A DNA stretch of 64,000 nucleotides from Hymenolepis diminuta (Eukaryota > Platyhelminthes > Cestoda > Cyclophyllidea > Hymenolepididae). Each line of letters begins with the position of its first letter. The stretch's first letter is position 1. The stretch lies in NCBI GenBank assembly GCA_900708905.1, contig CAADRB010000087.1, forward strand, positions 167,081-231,080, in the 5' to 3' direction. Shown piece by piece: positions 1-15,100 of the stretch. The position numbers were made by a program, and so were the translations under genes. A model generated the notes under the pieces. It did no database searches. It saw only the letters and a list, made by a program, of their open reading frames with translations, and was not told the DNA's origin.

Positions 1-2786
1 ATGAATAGGGCCTCCTTCCTTCCTCCCTTCCTTCCTCACTCCTCTTTCGCTCTCCCCACTACTTTAATTGCAATCTTTTTATGACTCTTGATTTATTTCC
101 TTCTGCTCTTTCCTCTTTTTGTTTTTGTTTTGGAGTAAAAGACACTTTATTGCAAAAGGTGGGAAAATGAAAAACAATTCTGACTTCGTGTAAGCTGTCA
201 ATTTTGTTGATCAATGTGATTGATAATAAATCACAAACCAGTTGAAGCTTAAGCCCATCGCTCAATTTGGGTAGAGAAGTAACATCCTATGGCCTTTCTG
301 GTAAGAAATTTAGATTCGCATCGACTCTGCGACCTCTAAATTTCCAGATGAGCACTTTGCCTGCTACGCCACTGGCACACGATCGATATACTTTACTCAA
401 TCTGATGTGGGTTCTTAAACAGAGATCAAATCGACATTATGGCAGTAATATTAAAGTGACCCGTATAATTATTCCGATAGATTACGAAATTAGGAGATTC
501 CCAGATTTTAAAACTCTGAGTTTCAAAAGGAGAACTTGAAACTTTGTTCTTAAGAGATCGCATTTTTCCCGAAGTTCGGGTTTTTCTTCATCTCTATTTT
601 GTAATTAATTTTTTTTGCCATTCATAGATCGTTGAAAACTCCGCTCTATTTAAGTTTATTAGCAATACCTTCAAACTTAATAACACGCCCATTTACTGCA
701 ATGAGGGCTACAAATTTTCTTTTTTTAATTCTATCCACTTGACATTTCATAGGCAAGTTTTGAAAGATCTGAGTGTCATACCTGATGGAAAACAAATTTA
801 GATTAATGAGTTGTATGCATTATCTCCTCCTCTTCCAATCTCTATGACCTTGTATTAGTTCCATTTTTTCATGTCAATTGAAAAGAGGAAATGTATGAGT
901 GATTTTCACAAACACGATGAGTAAGGTAATGACATTGTGAAGCTTAAAGTAGTGAAATGGAAACTTTATATAACCATGTTGATTGACATTTTGCGGATTG
1001 AAGTGATGGATGTCAACTTTTAACTTCTTGATTATCTCCCGTCGATTGTTCTGTCATCTTTGTCCTTACTTTGTTCTAAGCACTTATCCCCCAGAAGCTG
1101 GAATAACTGAAATATTAATTAAAAGGTTAAGTTTTGGTTTTTTCCCTCAAAATTTTGAGGAAATTAGTTTAAGCCTAACGATTCTAATTTCATTCTGAGA
1201 ATATTAAACGCTGCCAGCAAATGCGGGTACATTATGTTTTTTGAATGTGTGAATGAACTTTATTTTCGAGGTATTTAATGAGTTGATTGGTTAATAGCGA
1301 TCTAAAGTGAAGTGACTATACCCTCAAATAGGGAAGAAATATCGAGAATTCTTCCGGACGGACACTTAGTGAACATAATGGTCAAGTATATTAACTAACT
1401 TTAAATAACAAAGAGAGTGGCCCAATCCAAGTTCCGCTATATGAAGACTCAATAAGGCTACTCATCTGTCCGAGGGTTCGAGAGGTGTTTTCCAACCTGC
1501 GTGGTCAACGCTCTCGTCTGTCACTAAAGAGCTTGCTAAATCTATGGTCATCGCCACACATGCATTGATGTTTATAGCCAACAGTAATGGTTAATCCTGG
1601 TGAATGAGAGAATATTCTGGGGGAATACCCTTCCAGAATACCCTTCTCTTATCATAATCAAATGTTGTTATTATTTTAGAACTTTTCCGACAGGGAATCG
1701 CTCCCTGCCATTTCTGTTTTCACTAGTACGGTTGATCATGCCGTTTACTTTATATTGAACTTATGGGAATCGAAATCGGTTTTTCCGTCAAGGATTTATG
1801 TTTACCATATGGTTTTGCTAATTTCGATGATTTGACAAAAGTTATTGTGTCTTGAATCCATACAGTATGGGAAAGTTAAACTTGTCTTTCTTGCTCTTCA
1901 ATCAGTAAATCTTGACATGTTTTCAATTTGACTTTTCAAGTTAATTAATTGGTTCAAACTTTTCCTATTTAGAATATTGCACATTTACCTATCTAGTCAG
2001 TTTAGGTCATGAAATTGAGTCACTTTCAACTTTCTCTCTCCCTCTCTCTCTGAAATTGGACCTGACATTGCTACTTGTCACTTTCTAACTCTCGGTAAAC
2101 CCACAAAGTATGCTTACTTGTATGTAGATAGAGAGTTTTATAATCACATTATTTATTTATAAATAAAATGAATTTGTTTTCAAGACCGAGGAGGAGAATA
2201 GTTCACCTGTTTAACCACTATTGAAATTTTCTTCAAGTAAGGGAAAACCGTGCCAGAGTAATTGGATGCTTTCGTGTTTACTAAATTTTCTTCTTTCTCT
2301 TTGGTTTTGATAAATCACAAACTGTTCGATGTATCTTTCCTACGAGATATCTTCTCAAGGACAAAGATAATTGAGATGCTTTAATTCGGTTTGTAACTTT
2401 GACGAAGGCACATTTGTCGACGTGATAATGAGTGACTATGGCTTCTCATCCATTGAACAGAATAATCAATCGAGATTGTTTCGGATGGGAATATCAGAAT
2501 ACAAGCTGTTCATCAGAGATCCTCCAGAATGCTAACCTTGGCCGAGATTATTTATTGAAATGTCTCACGAGAGGGAGATTTTTAATATAACTTTAATATT
2601 CGTAATTTTTAATATGAAAGTTCGATAATCGATGTTAACAATGACCTATTATTCCTTATAATTCCATTACGGATATGATAATTTGCCATTGGATTTTGCT
2701 ATTACTTTCAGCTTACAAGGGTCGATTTGTTACAGAAGTGAAATATTTTTAGCTTTTAGCTTAATTCAAGGTATTTTCCATCTTAG
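1..2786. other. Upstream intron of FNDC3 or 5' flank; no exon recognised
   Basis: The first 110 bases are pyrimidine-rich (TTCC and TTCT runs). The rest is AT-rich with short, unconvincing open stretches. A CT-rich run lies at about 2032-2052. Because exon A enters mid-codon, this is most likely intron. Confidence 0.6.
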
Positions 2787-3164
2787 GTCGTCCATTGCCA
2801 GCATTAAACGGTGATTTAACTCCAGCGGAAGCGTGTGAATTAAAAGCCTCTTTAGGTGGTCGATTGAACGGACGTCCATTGAACTCTTCTACCTTGGCAA
2901 GTTTATCCAATTCAACGACCATAAATTCCACCACCTCCGCAACCATTCCGTCCGATAATGTCTGGACAACTCGAAAACTGGCTTCTCTCAACAACGCCTC
3001 TGAGACTTCTAATGCTGTAACAATTCCCTCTAACAATACAATCATCGGAGATCAACCGGAGAAGAGTAGAGATAAATTGACCAAACAGACTACTCCAAAT
3101 ACCCCAACACAAGTCAGCAAGTCGTCTGCTTCAGAGAAACGTAAAAAGGTCTCCAATAAGAGTG
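2787..3164 (+). CDS. FNDC3: FNDC3 exon A (first visible): Ser/Thr/Asn-rich N-terminal region
   Basis: The acceptor is TCTTAG before 2787 and the donor is GTAAGT at 3165. The exon enters in phase 1 and leaves in phase 1. It encodes about 125 residues rich in Ser, Thr, Asn and Lys and ends with a Lys/Arg-rich stretch. It has no recognised domain. It belongs to the gene because it is open throughout, has good splice sites and joins in phase to the next exon. No in-frame start codon is needed inside it, so translation must start upstream. Confidence 0.7.
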
Positions 3165-6100
3165 GTAAGTGTCGAATTAATTCTCTTCGTGGTATTTTCG
3201 GACGGATGGAATGTTATTTGTAGGATTGTGGCTATTTATTACCCCACTTCATCGTCTTGTTTTGTCATCTTTAAGATGTTTTTATTTTGCTACTGCGTTT
3301 GCATAGATAACTATTTCTCTGAGAAAGGTTAAATGTTTTGGAGGACTTCATAAAACGTTATTTTAGGATTGTATTATTTGTTTGCGCCGGGATATAGAGT
3401 TTCCCTCTTAATAGTATGGTCGCGAAAACCCTTCGGCACTAACCTGGGGTATGAGTGATTCTCATTAAAGAAGCACAAGAGATCCATAACTTTTCCGGTT
3501 ATTGAAATGTTACGCGCCAAGATAAGTCATGAAACAAGGTTTGTGTAACTGATCTTTCCTAATCCCATCTCTTACAAGATCTACAATGAAGATCATTTTC
3601 AATTTTCGATTATTTTTCCCCTGAATGATCCATCGTGATTGACGTGCAAGCATCAATATTGACGAGCTACACAGCTACATATTTTCTTCCATTGATGTCC
3701 GTAATTAGTAAATAATAGAAGGGTGGCGTTACGTTTAATTCATGAATATTAAAAATAATGTTTGCTCTTTATTATCTTGCAATAGAGTGATTCAAACAAA
3801 GGGTAGTCAATTTTTGTAAACAAAACTTAACAAAGATATCATGACTTCTTTATTTTGAATCACCATTTCGATAAAAGGCATTGGGACCTATTTGATTTAT
3901 GTACCAGTCATTGAATGCAAATATTTCTGCTACTTCACAGAATAATCGGCAACCAAATCTAGATCTAATCACTTTCAGTTCGGCGACTGTGGTCCTGTGG
4001 ACAAATGATCTAACTCACTGATAATTAATGGGGCAGTGGATTGCGTTTCGCGGTTTGATTGTCTTTACAGAAAGTAAATAGAGGGAATATTTCAAGCGCT
4101 AAGGCTCTGAGTTGGACTTTTTTACCAAATGGAAGGCGAAATATTGGTCATAATCACAATTGAACTAAAACTAGTTTATTCCACAGTAGAGCAGACTACA
4201 TTTTGACAGATTGGAAAGAAAACTTTCCTCTCCCCTCAAATCTTGATTTCCCTTGATTCTCTGTGTTTGTTAATTGGTAAAACAATTAAGCTCAAGAGTT
4301 GGTAGATGAGGGGTTGTTGAGAGGTGGAAAAGGCATTTGAATGACCCTGTCATCGCCCCCTCTTTTTTCTAGCCCTCTTCCCTCTCCAATTTATAAATAA
4401 TTTAAAACACCGCGCTAAATTTATCCTGAATGCCGTATTTTTTGCCTCTAAGCTAAGTGTTGAAGTAAATGTAAGCGACACTTTCTTTTTGTGTTTGACA
4501 GCATTTCTACGTAAGTGCACTTTTTAAAAATTTGCTTGACCAATAGCTTGACTAATTAATATTTGATGGAATTGACCTCCAAATGACCTTATTTAGAGTT
4601 ACTTTCCTCCATTGGGATTCCCATTGATTTTCCTGATGACTCACGATGAGTTTCAATCGGACCCTGAAGGGAAAGAATTTTTGCCTAATCTCTCGCCAAT
4701 AAATAAGCTCTAGTACTAGAAGAAATTTCATCGCTCCAATCCCTGAGTGGATTGCTCCTTTTCGTAATTGTGACCTCGGGAGATGAGCAAATCTAATTTA
4801 TTCACGATTTCTAAAAATGGTTTGATCAATTTGCCTTCTATTACCATTGATAGAGGAATAATATTGAAGGAAATGAGACGTTTTTAATCAACTTCTGAGT
4901 TAAGTAACTGTTTGCTCATTTTAGAGTCCCCAAGAGTCCTCTCTAAAATGAGGCAACCTGAGTTGACAATTCCTTCAATTTACTACCGTAATATCTTCTG
5001 CTTAGAAAATAAATTACAAAATTTATCACAGAACTCCTCTTGCATGATCCTTAAGTATATTGATTAACAAACGTTATTTTTATTCAATAAAGCATGTGGT
5101 CTACGAATGGTTACGCTGTAATTATCTTAAGATACCAAAAGTGTCTCCCCACCTAATTTAACACATGTTTCATTAAGACATCTTTTATAAATTACTGTCT
5201 CTCTTCGAAGTGGTTTTATTTACTTCAAAACGTCATAACCCCATTAGAATTTTTCTTCTGTAATTAACTTCCCCCAAATAATGTATATCTATTCTGGTAG
5301 GCGTGAGACCCCAATAAAATTTAGAGCAATTTTCATCAGTTCTGCCTCTCCCACTCTCCATTGGTAGGCTATAATTAACTCCGATTAGAGCTCTGCTCTC
5401 CCTATTAGCCCTTTTAAGGTCGCCATTATAAAACTAACCAATAGCGGGACAAATACGCCCACACACCAGATGCACTGACCCTTCCGGAGCTTTGGCGCTA
5501 ACCAATGACAGTTCGTGAGGAATGAGAAAGGGAAGGACTTAAGAGAGTTAGTTGGCTGAGGACTGTTACTTCAAATAAATAAAACCTATTTTTAGCTCTA
5601 CTCTGGCTGATTATTTATTTGGCAGCATCCAGCTGTCAGCATTTTTGAGCCTGCTCCCTTTTGAGCTAATTGCGATAAATATTAATGACTTTGGAACCCC
5701 TTAGAGTATTAATATTTCCTAAAATGTTATTTAAATTTAACATTCAATAATATTATTCACTATTGTACATAAATGACACAAGTTAGGAGCATGTACATCG
5801 TGTTAAAAGGTTGATTTAAACCTTGTAAACTTGATAAACACAAATAATAAAAATATTTTATTCTCAAGGGGGATATTTAATAAACGATTTTCTCACAATA
5901 ATATAATACTTCCGCCCTGAAGCCTTCCATTTTAAGCCCTGTCTTTGTAGAATTTCGTCTTCTGCTTCGCTTGAAGTCTTGTCGTTGATTCAGTTTCCCT
6001 CAGGTCATTCCTTCTTCAAAGGTGCATTCAAGTGATTCATTTAGTTCCACTGATTCTTCGTCCCATTACTAATTCCACTGGAGATTTTCCACCAAGCATT

Positions 6101-9100
6101 CGATTTCTGGTCATCCAGTATTTCAGAAGTGCACCTTTCAGTTTTTCTGTCGTTGCTCTCTCCCCTTTTTCGTTCGACTTCACTTTTCCATATTCATTGG
6201 TTGGGGCTTTAGTTCAAGACGCCATGAACAACATTCAATGTTAACTTTTGGTATCAGGGAAATGTCTACGTTCTTAATTTTTTTTAAATGGTTGATTTTC
6301 AGTTCAGGTTCCAGTTCTGTACGTACGGTAGGATTCACTTCAGGACGCTGTGTTCTTTCCATTATTTTATTCTGGTTTGATTTATTCAGTCCCTTCCTTT
6401 GAATAGTCCGGGTAAACTTTTTCATTCGCTTCAGCAACTTCAATTCGTCAAACCAATCTAGACCAATTAGATTTAATTCAGGTAGATTTGTCACGAAACA
6501 TTTTGTTCGGATTTGCTAATCACGTAACGACCATGAAATTTCAACCCACCTTCAAATTTCAGAGTTCCAACGGAAGCATTGAAACCAATATTGTGGAGAT
6601 TAGTGCTGGTCTGCCCAAATCTCTCCATGTTTTTTTGTAAAATCAAGGTAATGTCCAAAGCTGTGTCCGGCTGTAGCTTGAACTTGTGACTATTTGTCCG
6701 CCTATTCTACCTCACTCGGGGACTTCGGAGAGATCACTGTTTTGACCTTCCGGGGCATATTTTGTTTTCTAGAATCGGTTTTCATTTGGGACATTATTTC
6801 CTTATGTCCTAGTTTGCCGCAAAAATCGTAAATACGAGACTTGAAAGGAAAAAATCGGGCAAAGTACAGCTTGTTGCAGAGCCAGCACTCATTTGATGAT
6901 TTACGAGGAAACACTCTGAGACACGTTTTTACTAGAAAGTCTTTCAGTTCGTTACACATAGCTGTGTTCACCAGATTGTAGCTGATTCATGTCACTGTCA
7001 CAGTTGACATCAAATTTCATGCATTCATGTGCAAGATCCTCTAATGTGATTTTATCCCTTTCTTCAATCATTCTGAGGTCTCGACAACAGACATCAGATT
7101 GATAAAGTTCAACAGTAGTAAACATTTGAAATGATCCTTTGAAATGGCAGAAAATTTGGAAAGTTCAAGACATGTACTCGTAGAGCAAATAAAAGTTGTT
7201 AAGTCTTCATCGCGCTCTTTGCAGAGAGTAAGACATTTAAACACTTTAGAAATTTGAAAGACCTTTCGCTAAACACTTTGGATAGAATCAAGCAATTCTG
7301 TAAAAAGTGAAATTAAATTTGTTTTTGGATGGTTGAGACCTTTTAGCCTTTCACAGTCAGCAGTCCCCAACACTCGTGACAATAAACTGAGTTTGTCTTC
7401 ATCTGTGATATGGCCGAGATTGTTTCGGAAAACATCCTCACATTCTCTAAACCAATTGTTAAAAATTTGATCCATCTCTGAATCTTAGTGTAATTGGTAT
7501 ATCCGCTGAACCAGAGATTCTGCAGATGGTTGAAGAGGGAAAATACCCGAGTTAATGGTTTTCATATTCGCGGTTTTGTATAAATTTTCTATCAGCATCA
7601 TTATAATTTCTTTTTGTTTATTAATTATTATAATTTCTTCCTGTTTCTTCATTTTCTGCCTCATTTTTCTTAAGGATGAGTTCAAATCCTCTAATATTCA
7701 AGGTCATTTTCTGAATAAATATTCAAATTTTGAGTTCCTTCGAATTTTGTGTCGACACATTTTATGGTCCACGCACTCGATATCCGGTTTTCCTGAATAA
7801 CAATGAGAAGCAGAGCAAAAGTCAGTTAGGCAATTTACCAATTGCAAGTATGACCTTGAGGTATATAAACGGGCCACTAGTATAAATATAAGGGAAATAT
7901 ATCAGACATAAATAATGAGAGTGTCATTTTCTTAACGGAACTATTTAGCAAAATATTTTTCTCACATTATTATAATATTTCCGCCTCAACAGATGTGATT
8001 CCAAGTAAATTCATTCATCATAATTAAATGGATGGAATGCATAGTTAATGAGAAAAAGGTATGTATGGTGAAAGGGAGCATTTCCAATTTTTCCTCTTAA
8101 ATCGTGGGAAGTTGACATTCAAAGTTTCACATTACATTATTGGAGGAATCAATGTAACGTTAAAGAATAAGATAATATAGAAATGAAGGAAGGAGTTAAA
8201 GCAATTGGGAGGCGATTGGAAAGCCAACTCAGTTTACTAAATGTTGAGGAATATATGGAATCGATGGCCTAGTATTCATAGTTTGAAAGATGTGGTGTTG
8301 GCGAAACTCCCATCTTAATAGTCGCAGAGTGTTCAACTGATATAAGCTGAAATTTGCACTTGGCAAAGTGGCAATCAATGAGTGCACTTGGTTTGATAGT
8401 TATATACTCAATAATCCTATTTATGGTGATGTGATGACTTTGTATACGGTTCATCAGATGACACGGGTTCGAATCCGGTATTGATTTAAGCATATTGCCA
8501 TGCATTTTAACTAACCGGGAAAATAGACAAGCTCAACCCACAGTGAAAGTTCTCTAAACTACATTACAATGCCTTTTGTGCAAATCAATTAATTGGAATC
8601 TCATAACGCTCCCATATTGCACAAATAAGTTTAGGCTTGACTTTATTGCTCAAGGTTGACCTTAAATGTTAATAAAAGGTCGGAAGCACATGCAGTTCTC
8701 TTAACCATAATATTGCTGTGCTAATATACGATAGTGGGAAGGGGCTTAAAAATGGCAACCATCACCGTCATATTTTTAAATAGCGGAAATACTAATAACA
8801 GTTTCGAAACCTTATTGCACCATAGACACCAAAGTAGTAATACTGCTACGTGTAGTAACAAAAGTCTGGAAATCAGGGGAAGAGATGTCTGAATGGGAAA
8901 TAACTAGATGACGCACTACATTTCCCTTTTGTTGGACGTACCTAAAGACGTCAGTAATACAAGCGGCACTAAATAACAGTACATGGAATTAGAGTTAGAT
9001 AAACATATGTTAGCTGATAGGGGATGCACAAAGCTAAGGTTAATACAAGCCCGTTAGTTTCAACACGTCGTAGTAACCAACACTTTTATGGCCTTGTGGT

Positions 9101-12100
9101 TTCCCTAATGATAAAAATTCACATTTAGATATCCCACTTTCAACAGTCGTTAATTTGCGGGATTAGCCATTCTAATTGCTGGATTTGCACCGCTAAATCT
9201 TGAAGCAGAAATTTTCATGCTGGTGCTATCTGAACACGGAAAGCCGTTGCCCATATCTGGTTGAAAGTTTCTCTATACTACGATAAAATATGATGATAGT
9301 TAAATAAATTTCTAATTGTACTATTGCTGGATTCTACTTTAGGAGATGCTTCAAAGCCAAAGGGCGGGTTAGAAAGTGGACAGAATGAAAGGAAATCGGG
9401 TAAATTGAACCAACATCAAATACAACAACCATTGGAAAGTGGGATTACGAATTCCTCGAATTCTACGTCAACCACAGTGGCTACAATTCTCGATGTTACG
9501 GATCCAACACCTCCCACTTTTCTCCCTCATGGCGCCCAACCGGCCTTTTACGCCCCATCCCCTTTCTACGCCGCAGGGGGTCCATTTTTCCCAGACCCTC
9601 ATCATGTACCACCTCATTCTCCCCATGGGTGTTTCCTTCCTCTCCATCCTTCCCAGAACCAACCCTTGCCTCCCTATCTCTTTTCAGGAGCTCCTCCTGG
9701 AGTTTCTGGTCCTCCATATCTCTCCTTCCAGCCTCCACATCTTATTCCAACTGCTCCGATGCATCATCATCATCCCGTAGCAGGTCAAAATGTAACTGCA
9801 AATCAGGGCACCGGTTCAAGTAGTTCAGGGCCTCAGTTGATGGGACTGCCTCCTCCATTTGTCGGAACTAACCCGACGACAGTTGCGGCTCTTGCAGCGT
9901 CGGCTGCTTCTGGGATTGGAATGTCAGATGAGGAGAGGAACGCTATCGTTCAAGTCTTGTCAAAGATTGCTCCCCCAAAAGTAAGCAATTCTGTCACTAC
10001 AATCCTTAAAGTCTAGGTGCCGCATGTTCGATGATATTTTATATCTAACGAATTTTAATTGAATTGTTAACTTTTGCCCATTTGATTCTGAGGGCTTTGA
10101 GTCCTGCTCTCATTTACCACCATTTACCTTAGCTTCTACATTCGGTATTTATCGTTCAAGTGAACCTAAAAAGCGTCCTTAAATCTCATCTAGGGGGATT
10201 ATTAGCATTCTGCTCAATTTGGGATGTCACTTTGGAATGATACCATGATAGAAATCCACCGAGTGTAACCATCTATCCTTTACACAATTTTACTCCTTGT
10301 AAGTAACGACATTTATGCCCTAGAATTCTACCTTTATTCTTAGTAATTCTTCACTTCTCAAAGGATAAAAATGTCTCAAATGAATCTCTAAGTCTTTATA
10401 GAGCTTCTAACATTTCACATTTAGCATAATTTTTCTCTTGCATTACAGTTTCATAAAAGTTGACTCAACTTTGTTTATGTGATCTCTTTTTTTATCTCCG
10501 TTGCATCACTCATGACGTTGCGGTTAGTTTTTAAATTACACTTCTGATTAAATGAATGAAAGGCGGATTCATTAGGCAATTACGAGTTCATTTCTAGCAT
10601 TAACTCACTTATATGTGCCACGGGATGATGCGCAACGAAATTACTCCTTGTTTGAGTCTGATGATAAATAAATTCCCTTACAATTTTCCCTTTTGAAAGG
10701 GAGAAAGTGGAGATCCTAATGCTAAGATATTTGTAATGATAATGAAGAAGTGCCATTTTGTTCATGAGAAGTTTCTGAACACTTGGGATAGTAAAATACT
10801 CCAATAAGTGTGGGTCGAGTAGAAATGAGGAATAAAGCCTACGATTAAAAAGATTTACTGTTTACTCATGTGTAAAGTTCGTTGTACAATTTCCTAATGT
10901 TATACAGTTTCAGGTATTATTTCCTTGCTAACCTCGGAACTTATTGAACAAAATTGAGTGATACGTCGTGCTATGATAAAAATAGAGTAATACAAATTTA
11001 TACGAAGAGAGTGACATCGAATAACAATGCGTTGTAGTGGATAATACCAAACCGGTAAACAAAAGCGAATGTTCTCTGTTGGCAGACTTTGATAGGACGA
11101 AGCTAGGCATGGTATAACTAATTTTTATGTGAGCCGTCACAATTGAAGGGAGCATAGCCGACTCAAGAAAACATTCAAGGGACCGGTTTTTATCACCAAT
11201 TTGATTGAAAATATCTCCATGTTGATACGTTCCCGGCCATACCCAGAAGTACATACTCATTTTAAGTCTCATATGGTCTCTTTCTTTGAAAATAATGACT
11301 TAAGTAGACATTTTCAATCATCATCTCCTCTTCCTTCCCACCACTTCTGGTCTGGATACGTCGATAGAACAAGGGTCAGCTCACAGGATTTGATTGATTT
11401 CCCAATCTCGTTCCGTTTAGAAATTTCGGCACCTATACTTTTCAACCATTCCCCATAGTAGCTTAGATGTGTATTTGAACATTTATCGGAGGGTAGTGAT
11501 CTGTAACTCGATCGTTAATAGCGAATGAGGTGGAATCGGCAATTATAGAATTTGTGATGTCATACCAATTATTCTGTGAATCGTCTTTCCTAATTGTGCA
11601 TTATCGCTAATTTTTTCTCTACTAGATTCTTCTTTATTTGCATCTGTCAGTCATCACACAAGCCATCTCTCTATCCGTGTCCTCCGCCACCTCAAAATTC
11701 CATTCTTGCTGCAAGAGATAAAAACTTCCCTCATTATGGTGTCAGCTGAATAGCTTAGGCGTGACGCAGAAAACTGTATAATTACAGGCGCAGAATTACT
11801 ATAATGCTGGGATTGCCTTTTAATCCTAGATGTGAACCCCTATGCTATATATAGTGATGTCTGGTTCTAGAGTTGACATGAAGAAATCAATGTTATCAAC
11901 GTGTGTCTACTTATTAGAGGATGTTTCTTGAAGTCTTTTGAAAGCAAAAGAATACTAAGAGAATGGAAAGTTTCAGAAAGTTAAGAGGTACAGATTAGAT
12001 ATATTTAATATCTATGGCGACGCAGTGATCTAATACATGGTCTGACAACATGAGCTCGAATCCCGCTGGTGAATATATGTTTGTATTCAATAGTTCTTAT

Positions 12101-15100
12101 AATAAATTCAATATATTAAACAATTCTTATTTCTTTTTCCCAACTACAGATAAGCGAAGTTGGGTGTAACAACGTGACCATCAATATCACTCTTCCCGAA
12201 GGTATCACTGATCCATTGACATCTACCGAGGATAATCCCAAACCGACACAACCCCCCATCAAAGATAACAATTCCACCGAACTCGAGACATCCAAGAACA
12301 ACAGTGATGAGGAAGAAAAATCCAAAGAGCTTTCTACTCCTGAGGCTCCCCAATCAAATGCGAAATCCTGGTGTATTTCCCCTTCAGATCTTGGATTCGC
12401 GCTGTATCTTGCCGAGAGAAATGAAAATTACGTCTGTGTCTACGTGTAAGTTGATTTAGAACTATGATAATAAAATTGACTTAACGAGAACTGAATTTTG
12501 GATTCTGTTTTTTTTCCTTTTCAGAGGAGAGGTTATGAGTATTTTACTGCAAGACTTGAGGCCTGGAGTTCATTATAATACCAAGTATGTCATCATGTAT
12601 ACGTGTAATTATTGTGATATTAAATGTTTGAATTTATTATTCTGTCAATGTAACCCTGGTGGTCTGAGAGAATGCATCATAATACCACCGTGAGGTAAAC
12701 AGATGTCGCAACACTCCCTTCGATGCAATTACTCATTCTCGATTCTCTCCCCATTCCAAGTTTATTCATGCCGGACTGCTAAAGTGAATAAACCATTATG
12801 GAATATTTTCTACTAATTAAACGCTGGAACTTAAGCTGGATTGTTCTAAATTTTACCTTAACGACTACTATATAGGCACTATATCAAGCATCTCAAGACA
12901 TATACCTCCTATCCTTGTGGTTCTCTTATTGATAGAACATTAATTCTGCACCAATACGTGATTATAGCTTCCCGCTGATAACCGAGATATCCACAGTCCT
13001 AAGCTGCAAATCGTAAAACCTAGGATAACCAAAACCTCACACTATACCCGGTTGACTAGAAGCCCCAATTTTCCCAAATTTATGAATAGGAAAAGTGATT
13101 GATTATATTCATTGAGTAAATACGAAGTAGAACAATGATATTGGAGATTATTTTCCACGGTATAATAATAGATTGCATGGTGATATACCGAACCTTTTGA
13201 AAAAAGGTGAAATTTTAGATGATTTCATTATAAAATGACATTATTATATAATATTCTACTTGTATTATGCTAAAAAAGGAGAGGACCTAATGTAAATATT
13301 CAGAAAGGAGATGTTTATGCACTAAATGCAACCTCTAAGGTAAACAAATCCAAACAGTTTTATGTATGCACGCGCGGTATTCATAAAATAAAACAAATCC
13401 GACTCTATTTTAAAGCGTGGTATTGTATTTCATTTTCTTGGGACGGGGAAAAGTACCTTTACCGAGAGGTACATAAAACGTCCACGAGAGGACGTTTTAA
13501 ATCAATGTTAACGAGTTTTCATATCATTTGTATTATGATAAACTATTTGCAATGTGTATAGAAAAAAAAGGCTTTGGACAAGAAGAAACCCATTAAATCC
13601 TCCCAATTTGGAAATTCCTGATTTAACTCTGGTCCTAGAAACTAAGATTGTTTAGTGATGGCAATAAATCTAGTCACAGAATAACTTTCATCCAGTTGGT
13701 AGACAGACCTATATTCCATAACTTCGACGTGTTTGATCAGGAGTTATTAATCCTAGGGGAAGGATGGCAAAGAGCTTCATTCTGTCTTCCTTCAGTGGTC
13801 GTTTCATTAATATCCCTATTAATTTATTATTAATACTCACCATAATATTGAAAGATTTACAATTTTTACTAATTGTGAGCATCAGATGATATCGAATAAC
13901 AGTAAGTCAAAAAAATTATGAAGAGGAGAGGATGGAGAAGATATCGAGAGCAACGTCAAGGTATCAAAGAGTCTCACTTCACTTGATTTTTGAATTCTAG
14001 TTGTTGGACAGTTCGCATTCCAAAGCCTAAATTTCACGAATCATCGCCTGGATTGCAGCAAGTGCCTCTCTATGATGTTCAGGGCTTAGTGACTGGTTGT
14101 TTTTTAATCAAGGTCGGTCTCGTCCCTTCAATTCGTGTTTTTCTTCCAAAGTTCGTGAAGGCAAATGACCTTATGTGATATTCCACAGCTTGCAATTTAA
14201 AAAGTAGTCATGAGACAGCTAAAAATTTCAAGTTTGTAGGACTCTGTAATTAATAGCATCCCTAATTAGCTTCCCATACGCATACGCATACACACACACA
14301 CACACCCATTAAGGTGTATCTACAAAACACAGCGAGGGAGGGAGAGAGAAAAGAGAGTGCTTTAACCTTTTTCAAAATATCCATCAAATTGCGTGGTTCC
14401 AGCAAGTATTCTCTCACTCTACTGAAATCTAAGAGTTCTTCATTTGGTGTCATCGATGAATGTATAAGTAGGACTATATGAGCCAGTGATGTAGATGTAA
14501 GCGAGAATGTCGACTAAAATCAGAGGTTGCGAGGTTGATTTGGATGATAGACCGCGCTGATTATTTCTGATCAATAGGAGAAGTGGTAAAAACGAGACAG
14601 TTTCTCATAAGCGCTGCTCTGGGATATCTTTCCTCCCCTACCTAAATCTAATGCCATTAACACTTCTTTTAATGAGCTAATATCAGAGCTGAAATGGTAC
14701 AGATTCCAAGCCTACTTAAGTTAACCCAAACTAGAAAGAAGACATATGTAATTTGAATGAAGTTTACTAATGTGTTTCCCACTGTTTATATTCGACGTGG
14801 GATCAATTTTGTCATTGTTTACACGTGTTAAGCATGTCACTACCATGGCATAATAGCATAATGTAAGTGTAACCTTATTATATGATTCAATGACACGTTG
14901 GAATTGTGCAATTGCAAATGCTGGCAGATTCTGGAATGCGGCAAAAAGTGTTCACCAGTATGAGATATTTCAACAACTGAACAATCAGTTTTTCATCAAA
15001 AGGAGGCATTTTGTGCTTCCCCTAATAAAATTTTTAAATGTCCTGAACTCTGATTATCTGATCGTTTCGATCCTAAAATACAAGATTGTTTTTTTACCCA

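Larger units (their letters stand above)
3165..9342 (+). other. FNDC3 intron, 6.2 kb
   Basis: Apart from the antisense gypsy remnant with its putative LTRs (5740-7991) and a B-box-like fragment near 8470, I see only AT-rich sequence without exon-like signals. Confidence 0.7.

Noticed and set aside
267..539. 90-codon open frame near the window start as a possible FNDC3 first exon
   Set aside because: No acceptor or donor in the right phase, no similarity to FNDC3 N termini, and composition like the surrounding intron.
6032..6244. Open frame on the + strand in the gypsy region
   Set aside because: It is on the strand opposite to the recognisable gag-pol reading and has no similarity of its own.
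9439..9780. Alternative-frame open stretches over exon B on both strands
   Set aside because: They are by-products of the Pro/His-rich codon composition; only one frame joins in phase to neighbouring exons.
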